DNA of 64,000 nucleotides from Gigantopelta aegis (GCF_016097555.1 NC_054712.1:38397454-38461453); one strand, 5' to 3'. Counted from the first letter of the stretch, positions 54,572 to 64,000 are shown. The notes: a model not told the origin generated them from the letters alone. A program made the numbers and translations.

Positions 54572-55017
54572 GGTATCTCACCACTATTGATTATACATTG
54601 GTGACAGTACAAATATAAAGCCAAGCACTGACTAAATTATTAACAGTAGGTGCTATATACTACCTGACATGAAGAGAACAGCCTCTGTGACAGGATTTAA
54701 GCAAATAAAATTGATACTTCGCCACCTGCAATTTTAATTATCCACTCTCCTAAGCACATGGGCTAATGGAGGGGAGGCTACTCTCGTTAAATATATGTAC
54801 CACAGGCATAGCAAACAATGGTCTTGCTTGTAGCTAAGCAGATATGCATCTGTCAGTTTGATATGCCAAAATCAAGAGGCAATGTTACCCTTCCAATATT
54901 CCATAATCATACTGTCAAGTCTGTTCAGACACCATCGTAATAAAATAAAGAAAAGAGGTACTCTTTTTCATGGAACTAAATTCGTTTGCTCATTGGCTGA
55001 AATAGCGGTGTGATCCC
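54572..55017 (+). repeat. Right terminal direct repeat, 446 bp
   Basis: Same orientation as 50763-51218 and nearly identical; its outer end is the right end of the transposon. Confidence 0.9.
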
Positions 55018-55020
55018 TAT

Positions 55021-55660
55021 ATCTGCCGTATCCAATTTACCAACCGTCCTAGAACATACCACTGCACCTCATGCTGCTGATATACACGAATCAGTACCAA
55101 GCACCTGTCAGGAACCAATACCAAGCAGCAGTCATGAAGTCATGCCAAAACCTAGTCGGGAACCAGAGAGTGGGACAGGAACCTGATCCTGATATGCCAG
55201 TGCTCTCAGCTACGATTGGTTTAGTTTCAGATTCAACACCAGAATATGGCGGTCCACCTCTGATAAGTCCTGCTCCAGTTGCTGTCCCGGCTGATTTACT
55301 CCAGGCTCACATACACAATATCTTAAATGAGAGAAATGGTGCGAATTCCTCCCAGATGAGCGTATGGTCAAAAGGAGTAGACTGGAGCTAATAAGTGGAC
55401 AAGTGGGAGACAACGTAGCTCTTGTGGATAGGGGACGCAGTGACCGGCGAAATATTCTCGAAATAATCATAGACCGTGATGAGAACGTGATAAAAGGTAA
55501 GTTTACACGCAATCAGTTTGATTTGTGCCCCCAGCGTTTACTTACTGATGCCGATGAAAACCGTACAAAGTCAGTGACCTTACGCCAAGCTGTTAATCAC
55601 GAATCCAACTGTGGTGGACAGGGATATGTTAGGTGTAACTGTGCTGGTCTTAAGAGATGA
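55021..55660 (+). pseudogene. Ginger-associated C-terminal region
   Basis: Past the nested element, the plus strand encodes RSRLELISGQVGDNVALVD, NVIKGKFTRNQFDLCPQRLL and HESNCGGQGYVRCNCAG. This is the C-terminal module of KRBA2/SCAND3-like integrase proteins, with the start of their cysteine-rich tail. The region is incomplete and broken. Confidence 0.7.
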
Positions 55661-56040
55661 GAGTCCAATCGATGCAAACGTTTCAAAGCCGTTGTCATGG
55701 AAGCCTTGTGTGCAAAAACAAGTGACCTTTCTATACCAATATGTTACTTTCACGATTTGACACCGACTACTTGGTAACATTCAACTTAATCTTCATGTAC
55801 AACTTCTGAAATGATTTGATTTGAGTTTAAATAAAGCGTTACATTAGGACTTGAGTGGTGTGATATTACAGATAGCACTTTAGTCATTTTGCGTAACGGC
55901 TGGCCATGATTTTCAGTCATTTCGTGAAATGCCTGGAATTTTGAGTCATTTCGTGTATTGCCTGGTGGTCACAGGCACTTCGCGAAATGACCGATTTGTT
56001 TAGGCATTACACGTAATGACTGGTTTCACAGATTGCCTGT

Positions 56041-56043
<3 letters not shown>

Positions 56044-56092
<49 letters not shown>

Positions 56093-56097
56093 TATAG

Positions 56098-56135
<38 letters not shown>

Positions 56136-56240
56136 CTATATGTATATGTATATGTATATATATATATATGTATGTATATATGTATCACTATGTATATACG
56201 TGTATATGTATGTATGTATATATATGTATATATATGTATA
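56044..56240. repeat. (TA)n/(TACACA)n/(TATG)n compound microsatellite
   Basis: TA, then CACATA and TATGTA repeats adjoin the right end of the Ginger element. Confidence 0.9.
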
Positions 56241-56255
56241 TATGTATATGTATAT

Positions 56256-56480
56256 ACAGTAGAATATCAATGGCTCGAACGCCCAACAGTCGAACCTACC
56301 GGTATTCTCGAACCAAAAACAATGTCCCGATTTTTTTCTCTATTAAACCCGTTTATTTTGGTGCTGATTGGTCGAATACCCCTGAGGTCGAACAGAAGGT
56401 TTCTCTCGAACCAGTTTATTGGTCCGAACTGTAATATTAAACATATTTAGCTCGAACGATTAAGTCTATCCGAAGAAATA
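56256..56480 (+). mobile_element. Possible pogo/Tigger-like terminus
   Basis: After a TA, the sequence CAGTAGAATATCAATGGCTC and repeated TCGAAC words resemble the ends of pogo-type elements. The opposite end was not found and no transposase is visible. Confidence 0.35.
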
Positions 56481-57079
56481 CAAAACATTTATGTACGAAT
56501 TTTTCATCGACCATTTCACGTCAGTCGCAAAGTAAGTTATTATAAATTCGGAAGTGGAACGAATATATCCTAGATCATGTTATTTATTTAGCACCAATCA
56601 GTAATTATCTTTCTAGTACAGACAATTGTACTACGATAATAGTTAGCTGAATGAATCTTGCATGTAACACCAATCAATTGGTGAGCCTAGGCAGGCCTCG
56701 CCGTATTACTTTAATCATTTTAATCGCTACTCTTCGCATGAGCGTCTGCATATTTTGTTTTTAACTTGAAATACAGGAGAGATCAATGTAATGCAGTGAT
56801 TGCAACAATAGCAGGTAAAGGGCCCCCGCCTGTGCTTCGTGCACTTTTCTCAACGTTGTCGCAAAAGATTCTACAACAGCATAATAAAGAACGATTTTTT
56901 AAATTAATAAATATTTATAAATACAAACTACCAGTGTGTTTGTTGTTTGTTTATTTAATGGTGATAAATAATAGTTACAAATATGTATTTGACGTCGACT
57001 TCCTTACTCATGAATCAATCGGACCATCTCGCCCAAGCCAGTTTTACGGAAATATGCGAGGTGTTCCGACATCGTCAGT

Positions 57080-58015
57080 GCACAGTCTCGTCAGAAGGAG
57101 AATTATGACCGTCACCATGAAAGCAACAAAGAGATTATCACAGGGTCTATAGTCTACATACAAAACAGTCGACATATACACAGGATGGGATCCAAGCTGG
57201 AACCGCGCTGGCCTGGTGCATATACTGTTGTTGAGTGCCCCAGCAAAGGCCGTGTCAAGCTAAAAAATGTAAAATCCACCTTCCACGCCAGCAACCTCAA
57301 GATCTACACAGATGCCACATCAACATCAGGTGTTCCCCATGTCCGTGTGCACTCAACCATTCCTGACCGCCCCTGTGACACCACAGAGGACACGCCCCAG
57401 CAACACAAGAGACCAACGAGGGAGCTAGACGAGACCAGTGACACAACAGAATGCGTCAGCAAAAAACCCAAGTCGATCAGTATGTTCAGCCCACTCTCCA
57501 GCAATGCCCGGAAGAACCTCGTAGCAGCGCTGGGTCTGACAACAACAAAATCAATATACTTTGGAAAACCCGCTGAACTATCACAGCCAAAACGAACGTA
57601 CAAGACCAAACGCGATGGCAACTGCTACTTCGGATCCATCAGTTATATACTCACAGGATCAGTGGAGAGCCATGGCATCATCTGAGATCGAGTCGAGCAG
57701 CACATGAACACTGACATCACCACGAAGCTCCAACACTACCTGAACCAAAATGTTAATGACTATGTGACTGACTCTGGAATCTCATTGGATGGAATATGGA
57801 CGAGGTCAGCCAGTCTGATGGGATATGGCGTTGCAGTATATACCAAGTTTGGCCATTCAATGCAGTGGCTAACGTATCCTGCCAGCTTTAGTCTCCAGAG
57901 CTTGACAGATCATCTTGAGAATGTTTCGGAGCATTTCAATGTTGTAGTCAGTTTTTTACATACGTTTTGTTTACTCATGTTTCACTGTAGTCTGCACTTT
58001 ATTAGTTTCCAATGA
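57080..58015 (+). pseudogene. Integrase C-terminal module joined to an OTU-type protease, Ginger-like
   Basis: The plus strand encodes KLEPRWPGAYTVVECPSKG and HASNLKIYTD, the SH3-like C-terminal module of Ginger/Gypsy-type integrases. After a basic linker comes TKRDGNCYFGSISYILTG, the DGNC block with the active-site cysteine of OTU deubiquitinases. Further OTU sequence (LMGYGVAVYTKFGHSMQWLT, VSEHFNVVVSF) follows after a stop at 57683-57685 and in a slightly different register. Some Ginger elements are known to carry OTU proteases. No inverted ends were found, so this is a partial, inactive copy. Confidence 0.65.
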
Positions 58016-58016
58016 C

Positions 58017-58178
58017 ATTTAAGTGATTAAAATTGTCTATTTTAGTTTACAAGGTTGTGTCATTAGCGTTAGAAATAAAATAAAAATTTAATATCTGAGT
58101 GTTTTTTAATTTAAATTAAGATAGTTTAGCGAGACCACCGAGTTCAAAACAAAACTCTCATAGGGCTGGTTTCTGAGT

Positions 58179-58210
<32 letters not shown>

Positions 58211-58860
58211 GTCTAATCTGGTCTAGGGTGGTATGGAATAGCCTATCCTGTTTTATATCTCGGGGTTAAAGTGTGGGCTAGTCCAGTTTATACCCTGGGG
58301 TATAAAACAGGCTAGCTCACGTTAACCCCGGGCATAGTTTGGCGGGGATATATTTTTGGCTGTTACAACGGTACCGGGCTGCGAAACCCGTACCTACCAG
58401 CCTGTAGTCTGATGGCTTAACCACTGCGCCAGCTAGACGGGTGCCTACGTACTGAAATGATAAACGGGGTGTTTTCTTACTAAATTTGTCTGGTGACCTG
58501 CACCTGTGATTCTTGATTGGCAGGTGTATATTGAAATATATTTACCCATCAAGGTAATCAATTACCGCTGTCTAGACACACAACAACAAAAAAACCCAAA
58601 ACTGCCGGTTTTATTAACATCGCATGGTATTATGGGATAACCTGACAGCCCTGAAATAGTAATGAACATTATCAGCCGACCTGTTTTATTACTGTAAATG
58701 ATTATGTAAAATTCTTGATTAAGTAGACTTTCCCCAACTAGTCACAAAACTTACCCATTACGTAGTCCCAAAGAAAAGAAAATTATCACCTGGATATTGT
58801 GAGAGGTCGGTTTTGCTCCAACCTACCCTACCAACAGGCTTAATAATATGCATTTTTTTC
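58017..58860. other. No gene recognised
   Basis: Contains (GT)n then poly-G at about 58176-58210 and a possible SINE head complement (GGTACCGGGCTGCGAAACCC, TAACCACTGCGCCAGCTAGA) near 58367-58440. Confidence 0.4.
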
Positions 58861-59251
58861 TTTGATTTTTTTAAAAGAAAAAAATACTATAACACAATTT
58901 TGTTTTATTAATGTACATTTAAATATATTTAGTTAAATAGTTTATTATACCATCAAGTCATTTCTGTTGTTTTACAAGTCAGTTTGATAAAAGCGAAGCG
59001 CCTTGCTGTAAATGACTGCGTTTGTTTATACTGTGCATACATGAGTTGGTAGGAGCTGACGTCACATAACCCCAAGCTAGAATACCGGACGAGAACGAAA
59101 CAAAATGGCTGCCCCCAGTTAGCAGGAATAATCACGTTTTTTTATTAACTTTAAAATTACGCGTTTTTCATTTCTTAAAGTGTCAGTATGGGTTGGTGGT
59201 CCGGCTTTCCAACACATAAGGCTCATGTTTGCGTTTACTTCCCCTTTAAAC
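58860..59251 (-). repeat. Interspersed repeat 3, copy 2
   Basis: Reverse complement of 22333-22722: AAATATATTTAGTTAAATAG, CAAAATGGCTGCCCCCAGTT, CTTTCCAACACATAAGGCTC. The paired family end CCCCTTTAAA is at 59242-59251. Confidence 0.65.
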
Positions 59252-59282
59252 GTATGTCCAAGACGATTTATATAATATTCCT

Positions 59283-59465
59283 TGCGCCGAGAGGAGGGAC
59301 GTAGCCCAGTGGTAAAGCGCTCGCTTGATGCGCGGTCGGTTTGGGATCGATCCCCGTCAGTGGGCCCATTGAGCTATTTCTCGCTCTAGTATGCACCACG
59401 ACTGTAACATCAAAGGCCGTGGTATGTGCTATCCTGGCTATGGGATGGTGCATATCAAAGATGAT
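59283..59465 (+). repeat. SINE A, 3' truncated
   Basis: A complete head (ACGTAGCCCAGTGGTAAAGC, GATCGATCCCCGTCAGTGGG) and body to GATGGTGCATATCAAAGAT, then it breaks into SINE D. Confidence 0.8.
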
Positions 59466-59469
59466 CTAA

Positions 59470-59705
59470 TCGAAAAGGGTTCGAATCCCTGAACTCATAA
59501 AAAGTTCAGAGTGCATTGATAGCTGTACAACTTGAAAAATAGTGTGACATCACAGGTATGGATTTAAAAAAGCGTACACTGAACTAGGTATACACGTTTC
59601 TTGTGCTGGTTTGGCGATAAACATTAATACATTTTTAAATGCAGAGGTGCCAGTGAATGCTGTAATGTCATCTATTAGTCACAATTGTATACATTTATAT
59701 GCTAT
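59470..59705 (+). repeat. SINE D
   Basis: Starts at the B-box-like GGGTTCGAATCCCTGAAC and shares GTACACTGAACTAGGTATAC and GGCGATAAACATTAATACAT with the minus-strand copy at 22915-23215. Confidence 0.65.
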
Positions 59706-59803
59706 CTTCAGTTAACTTTCTTACTTTATCATCGAATATCGCTCCAGCCAGTGCACCACGACTGGTACATCAAAGGCCGTGGTATGTGCTATTCTGTCTA
59801 TGG

Positions 59804-60103
59804 GAATGAATGAATGAATGTTTAACGACACCTCTGCATGAAAAATACATCGGCTATTGGGTGTCAAACTATGGTTAATGCAAAACTAAAGTGATGATCA
59901 ACATCAATATAAAAATTCAAGAGGTCAATAACAACACAGTGTAAAAGACTGTAAAAATACAAATATCACGGATAGATATAATTAAAATTTAGAATAAAAG
60001 TCAGTATCGCGTAAAAACTGTAATAAAAGTTCTGGATGGAATCGAAATGATTCCATCACATTTCTTTGTCCACATATATCTTTTCGAGTTGCTGACAACT
60101 GCT
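59804..60103 (-). repeat. I-group LINE 3' end, minus strand, cut by gap
   Basis: (AATG)n, GTTTAACGACACCTCTGCAT and GTGATGATCAACATCAATAT, then the ORF2 C-terminal codons (complement of ATGGAATCATTTCGATTCCA), matching 18640-18913. It is longer than the other tail copies and runs into the assembly gap. Confidence 0.85.
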
Positions 60104-60303
60104 NNNNNNNNNNNNNNNNNNNNNNNNNNNNNNNNNNNNNNNNNNNNNNNNNNNNNNNNNNNNNNNNNNNNNNNNNNNNNNNNNNNNNNNNNNNNNNNNN
60201 NNNNNNNNNNNNNNNNNNNNNNNNNNNNNNNNNNNNNNNNNNNNNNNNNNNNNNNNNNNNNNNNNNNNNNNNNNNNNNNNNNNNNNNNNNNNNNNNNNNN
60301 NNN
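60104..60303. other. Assembly gap, 200 N
   Basis: Exactly 200 N, a placeholder length. Confidence 1.
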
Positions 60304-60820
60304 TCCTTGTCTCTCCAACTGCGACATGTGTTTGTCTCTTGTGGCTATCTGTGCCACACACCTGCCATTCCCCATCAGCTTTTAGCTGTGGGCTTAGTCT
60401 GACCACTTCGGGGAGTGTTCAGTAGTTACTTCTGGCATTGTTAAGAGGCACTTGTAACCACCTACTATGCACCCCTACTACCGGCGGTGGACATTATTGG
60501 TGTGTGTGTGTGTGTGGCAATTGAATGACGGCTGAAGGCGTAAGTTATTTGGGGGTCCGGGGGCATGATTCAAAGGTTATTTGCCCGTTACTGTAACTCT
60601 CACCATTAATCTCGATCCTTTAGTCTCGCTACAACTTTTATATTCAGTCGAGATGTAAAGGTTATCAATAAAAAAATAAAAAACCCAGCAAGCTTTGTCC
60701 TGGGTCGAAATTTCTATCACCTCTGGTGTACTTCATCTATCCCACATGATGTCATGTGATACAGTCTATTGATCTTTTAATTTAAAAATAGTGTCACATA
60801 CATATTCTTAGTCACTTTAC
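60304..60820. other. No gene recognised
   Basis: No domain or shared repeat seen; frames spanning the N run are artefacts. Confidence 0.4.
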
Positions 60821-61895
60821 TTAGCCCAGTGGTAAAACACTTGCTTGATTGATGTGCAATCAGTCTAGAATCGATCCCCATTGGTTAGCCCATTGGGCTA
60901 TTTCTCATTCCAGCTCATTCCTTGGCTCCACGTCATTTCTCCGGCTGACTATGTCGACTTGTTTTTTCGTGACTCGTATGACGGCCATTCTGCAGAATGC
61001 CACGGTTGTTCACGTTTAGTCTCTACATGTCCGAGCCTGTCCTAGCAGCACTGGAAGATTGACCGCCCCACTCTAAGAAGAAATAGGAAGCGGGGTCGGC
61101 CCCTACTACTCTTTTCTAGACTTTACTTTGCTTCACAGTGATACCATCTCGTATCCTCCAGAGTTGGGTCTGTCCGCACCACTATGCCAACCCATGACGA
61201 CTGGACTATACCCGTCTGATACTCTCTCGTTCAGACAGATCCGGCTTCTCAAGATTTGTATTTCAGCACAGCACTATACCTTCAACGTTTAATAACTGTC
61301 AATCTAAGGGTTTTCTTGACGGGATGCAACCCATCTCGTCCCTATGAGCTGTGCACCCGAATGGCCTTAACAAGGCCACTCACGTGGACATATAGATCGG
61401 ACTTTAAACTTTTAGACCTTCGTTAAAAATTTTATGTCGAAATTACTTTCTTTTTTAATATTATTAAAAGTCCGATCCTCTCTTCTTTCTCTTATTTATT
61501 TTTCAACTGTCCTTTTAAAATGCTCCAAATTATATAAATATTCGGCCGAGCAGTCAATTCTTTTTATTTTTGGATTGTAACTTTTTATTATATATATATA
61601 TATATATAGATTTAATTCAATTAATTTTTTAACTAATTGCTATTTTCAAAATTCTGCCCATTTTCAGAGGCAGGACTCGGGATCTTATGGGCATGTTCGA
61701 AACCCTAGTGGTATATGGGCAAGTTAAACTAGATATCTATCTGTCATTCAAGCTAGTGCTCCATGACTGATATATCAAAAACCATGGTATGTACTATTCT
61801 GTCTGGGATGTTGCATACAAAAGATCCCTTGGTACTAGTGGGAAAATGTAGCGGGTTTCATCTCTAAGACTGTAAATAGAGACCATCACCGATCA
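60820..61895 (+). repeat. SINE A split by an 830-bp insertion
   Basis: The head (TAGCCCAGTGGTAAAACACT, GAATCGATCCCCATTGG) ends at TTTCTCATTCCAGCT near 60915. The body resumes at CATTCAAGCTAGTGCTCCAT near 61746 and continues to TGTAGCGGGTTTCATCTC. The inserted stretch has its own features and is bounded by CATTCCAGCT and CATTCAAGCT. Confidence 0.7.
60916..61745 (+). mobile_element. Unclassified 830-bp insertion in SINE A
   Basis: GC-richer at its 5' half (GTCGACTTGTTTTTTCGTGA, GAAGCGGGGTCGGCCCC), then AT-rich with a short (TA)n, ending near GGGATCTTATGGGCATGTTC and TATGGGCAAGTTAAACT. A 10-bp target duplication with one difference flanks it. It may be the 3' part of a non-LTR element, but no RT motif is visible. 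Confidence 0.5.
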
Positions 61896-61944
61896 CTTTT
61901 CTGCCATCGGTAAAGCTCCTCAAAAATGGAAAAATATATACACC

Positions 61945-62119
61945 CAGAGCCGTAGCTAGTATAGGGGGAAGGGGGGGGGGGGGCAACTCCGCCAGAAAAA
62001 AAAATACAGAAAGCATAATAGAAACTAAAAGAAAATTCTCTTCTTAACTGTTTAAGGAGTTTTAGACTATTAACTACTCAGTTGCCACCCCCACACAAAA
62101 AATCCTATTTATGGTCCTG
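61945..62119. mobile_element. MITE family 6, copy 2
   Basis: Starts CAGAGCCGTAGCTAG, contains AGGAGTTTTAGACTATTAAC, and ends ATTTATGGTCCTG. Confidence 0.7.
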
Positions 62120-62311
62120 ACACCTGGTGTACACTGTCTGCCAATATTTAACATTTGCACGTTAGAAATATGTCTACATACAACAAAATAGACTTCAGTC
62201 ATGTTTATTTGTTATAACCGTCACCCATGGCAATGTCGTGGGAGACAAATTCTTAAGTTTGAGCCATGAGCCATGATACTTGAACATCATTGATTGTTAT
62301 TTCTTTGACAG

Positions 62312-62449
62312 GTCTCTCAGTTGTTGCCAGAGAAATTTGCCGAGCAGGTAATTCTGGTTTACTGTAAAGATGCCAACCCGGAGAAACTGGGAATTGCCTC
62401 CCGGTGTTTCACTAAATGGTGTGAGCTAAACCAGATGGAATCACCCAAG
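62312..62449 (+). CDS. Unknown host gene, penultimate coding exon
   Basis: 46 codons with no stop, flanked by TTCTTTGACAG and AAG/gcaagt. The alternating hydrophobic and charged composition looks helical. Codon use is less AT-rich than the surroundings, which supports real coding. Confidence 0.65.
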
Positions 62450-63726
62450 GCAAGTACTGTTTTCTGCTTAATATACTGAGAGGGGATTCCTACTGTCCAA
62501 TATTTCCACACCCCATTCCAGATAGTTAAAGGTCTCCACCACCCCATACGTTTATCTATCCAGTTTTTGCCCAGCCCCTTCAGGCTCCAAAGTTTTGAGA
62601 CCAGTTGTTTCTGGGACAACTTATTTTTTAAGATTCGTAGACCATTCCAGTATTAAGTGTTTGACACCTACGGGTTGATGGGTAGGTGCTAAACATTATA
62701 TGGCATTAAATGAGGTGGGGGGTGAGGGTATTGAGCAGTCACTCTAGGATTGATCCGCCTATTGGGCTTTTTCCTATTCCGGCCAGTGCACTGTGACTGG
62801 TAGTCCTTCTCTACTAATGGAAAAATGTAGCGGGTTTCATCTCTGACTGTTTATGTCAAAAAAATATCAAATGTTTGACATCCAATAGCTGATGATTAAT
62901 TAATCAATGTTTTAGTTATGCTCATACTGCAGAGTGGGAGAATACAAACTCGTCCTTCACCTTCCTCTCTTCTTCTTTCTTTTCTTCACTTCCTTTCTTT
63001 ATTCTTCCTCTTCTCTCTGATCCCCAGAATGACATTGTTTCTCTTTTTTCTTTCATTCTTTCTTTTCTTTTATTTTCTTTTATTTATTTTATTATTATGG
63101 GGGTTTTTTGTTTCTTTTTTTGGTGGGGGTGTTCAAATTTGATTTTTCTATATATTTTCAAAGAAGTCTTATTTTTATATTACATAAAAACAAGTTAATT
63201 ATATTTTATATACATGTAGTACTAACAATTGTAAATAATAATTAAAAAAAAAATTGTACTATGTATACAGCATACAATTGTACAGCAATGATTCGAGACC
63301 TCCAACCTTGACATTGCTCTTGTTTCTGGGGACAATAAATTAAAAAACCCCACAAAAAAACAAACAAACAACAACTTTATTTTGTTTGAGACCCAATAGC
63401 TGATGTGTATTTTTGTGCTGGGATGTTGTTAAACATTCATTCATTCATTTGTTCATTCAATAATTAATAAACGTGCATCATCTTGTTCTTGTTTTATGCA
63501 TTCACTTTAGTTTGTCACCCAATAGCCGATGGATTGTTCGTGCTTTTGGTGTCGTTAAACATTTATTCATTGGTTGTTGTAGAAATCTGGCTGGGAGCTG
63601 ACCCCGTGGAAGAAGAGGGGAAGTAGTTCGATGACACCGGCCACACCGTGCACTCCGAACAGTCGCATACAGACGGACATTCCCGAGTCGGCAGGCAAAT
63701 TCAGGTCCAGGCTGTTCCAGGAGTGA
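62312..63726 (+). CDS. Host gene of unknown identity, last two coding exons
   Basis: Exons 62312-62449 and 63583-63726 join in phase 0. The first encodes VSQLLPEKFAEQVILVYCKD, ANPEKLGIASRCFTKWCELN and QMESPK. The second encodes KSGWELTPWKKRGSSSM, TPATPCTPNSRIQTDIPE and SAGKFRSRLFQE, then TGA. The acceptors are CTTTGACAG and TTGTTGTAG. The donor is CCCAAG/gcaagt, a strong GC-AG site. The C-terminus has four TP sites in a basic, disordered stretch, like a kinase-regulated tail. I do not recognise the protein. Upstream exons lie outside or were not seen. The intron holds a SINE and I-group LINE tails. Confidence 0.65.
62700..62915 (+). repeat. SINE A fragment in host intron
   Basis: GGATTGATCCGCCTATTGGG, CGGCCAGTGCACTGTGACTG, AAAATGTAGCGGGTTTCATC and AATAGCTGATGATTAATTAA match SINE A, with internal deletions. 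Confidence 0.7.
62940..63300. other. Pyrimidine-rich intron stretch
   Basis: A long CT/T-rich tract (about 62950-63120) followed by AT-rich DNA. The plus-strand open frame here translates low-complexity sequence. Confidence 0.6.
63380..63572 (+). repeat. Two I-group LINE tails before the last exon
   Basis: First tail: GAGACCCAATAGCTGATGTG with ATGTTGTTAAACATTCATTC. Second tail: TTTGTCACCCAATAGCCGAT with GTGTCGTTAAACATTTATTC, ending about 10 bp before the splice acceptor at 63582. Confidence 0.8.
63583..63726 (+). CDS. Unknown host gene, terminal coding exon
   Basis: 47 codons and TGA. The start follows TTGTTGTAG. Its GC content is clearly higher than that of the flanking intron and 3' region. 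The minus-strand open frame over the same span is a shadow. Confidence 0.65.
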   Translation, partial: KSGWELTPWKKRGSSSMTPATPCTPNSRIQTDIPESAGKFRSRLFQE

Positions 63727-64000
63727 AACGAGAGAAAATCTGCACAAAATGGAACATGTACAATTTTATTCCATCAGTTTTATTTTTTTCCACTGAAATT
63801 GAAAACAAAATTAAGCTTTTTTAAAGTACAATGTAGCAGCTTAACAATATCATATCAGTGCACAGTAAATTTAACTTATTTTTTGTTGTTCAGCTGTCAT
63901 AAAACATCTGTGTCTTTGTGGGTTTGATGAAAACCCAGCCTAAGCAAAAAACTGCAGGTTTTAACCAGAAATAGTATACAATGTTTTAAGAATTGCATGT
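63727..64000 (+). other. Probable 3' UTR of the unknown host gene
   Basis: AT-rich; no AATAAA on the plus strand was seen before the window ends. Confidence 0.35.

Larger units (their letters stand above)
50763..55017 (+). mobile_element. Mutator-like DNA transposon with long terminal direct repeats
   Basis: A 4,255-bp element inserted in the Ginger copy. TATA flanks it at 50759-50762 and 55018-55021. It begins GGTATCTCACCACTATT and ends AATAGCGGTGTGATCCC, imperfect inverted termini. Unusually, both ends are direct repeats: 50763-51218 and 54572-55017. These are almost identical, apart from a 10-bp length difference near the inner end and a few substitutions. Between them lies one intact transposase frame (51883-53895). 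The near identity points to a recent insertion. Confidence 0.8.
50049..56044 (+). mobile_element. Ginger-type DNA transposon holding a nested element
   Basis: Inverted termini of about 130 bp: the left end starts TGTTACAGTCAATCTATGAA and the right end finishes with the complement (TTCACAGATTGCCTGTAACA). Shared inner blocks include CCAGTCATTAC and GTGACCACCAGGCAATAC. TATA flanks both sides (50045-50048 and 56045-56048). The TGTTA start and 4-bp duplication fit the Ginger rules (5'-TGTNR, 4-bp TSD). Its own sequence is about 1.7 kb, with an incomplete integrase-like frame on each side of the 4.26-kb nested element. It is a deleted, inactive copy. Confidence 0.8.

Noticed and set aside
50763-55017. 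Reading the direct repeats as LTRs of a retrotransposon
   Set aside because: The termini are GGTATC...GATCCC and not TG...CA, the repeats have inverted ends, and the internal frame is a DNA transposase-like protein with no RT, protease or Gag.
60001-60406. Open frames crossing the N run
   Set aside because: They are produced by translating N as open sequence.
63502-63747. Minus-strand 81-codon frame
   Set aside because: It is antisense to the terminal exon of the plus-strand gene, which has matching splice phase and a clear stop.

Overview
The window is animal nuclear DNA, most likely from a marine mollusc. It is AT-rich and intron-rich, and crowded with (TA)n, (TG)n, (CATT)n and poly-G tracts. 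It holds many tRNA-headed SINEs of the kind common in gastropods and bivalves (head containing GTAGCCCAGTGGTAAAGCGC), MITEs with TTAA target sites, and RNase H-bearing LINEs. There are two 200-N scaffold gaps (44508-44707 and 60104-60303). No rRNA, tRNA gene, CRISPR array or bacterial operon was seen.

Host genes are sparse. The backbone is a minus-strand array of three C-type lectin (CTLD) paralogues whose last exons lie about 21-23 kb apart. Copy A (6.0-10.6 kb) has a PAN-like exon and two CTLD exons but looks damaged. Copy B (26.9-34.7 kb) can be read completely: signal peptide, PAN-like domain and CTLD, four exons with matching intron phases, 243 residues. Copy C (49.4-49.6 kb) shows only its last exon and a nearby AATAAA. 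A plus-strand host gene of unknown identity ends at 62.3-63.7 kb, with two exons joined by an apparent GC-AG intron.

Most of the rest is mobile DNA in nests. At 0.87-2.8 kb a SINE holds a TTAA-site MITE and a solo LTR. At 11.8-20.4 kb a SINE is split by an old LINE, which is split by an I-group LINE (9-bp target duplication), whose 5' UTR is split by a solo LTR (5-bp target duplication). The same I-group LINE has produced short elements made only of its 5' head and 3' tail, at 24.6, 31.9 and 37.9 kb. At 23.9-25.0 kb a MITE contains another MITE and one of these head-tail elements. A Polinton/Maverick DNA polymerase B fossil occupies 44.7-47.2 kb.

The most striking locus is 50.0-56.0 kb. A Ginger-type DNA transposon, with about 130-bp inverted ends starting TGTTACAG and a TATA target duplication, contains a 4.26-kb element. 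That inner element carries one intact 670-codon Mutator-like transposase frame between two nearly identical 446-456-bp direct repeats, each with its own inverted termini, and is itself flanked by TATA. A second integrase-tail plus OTU-protease fragment follows at 57.1-58.0 kb.
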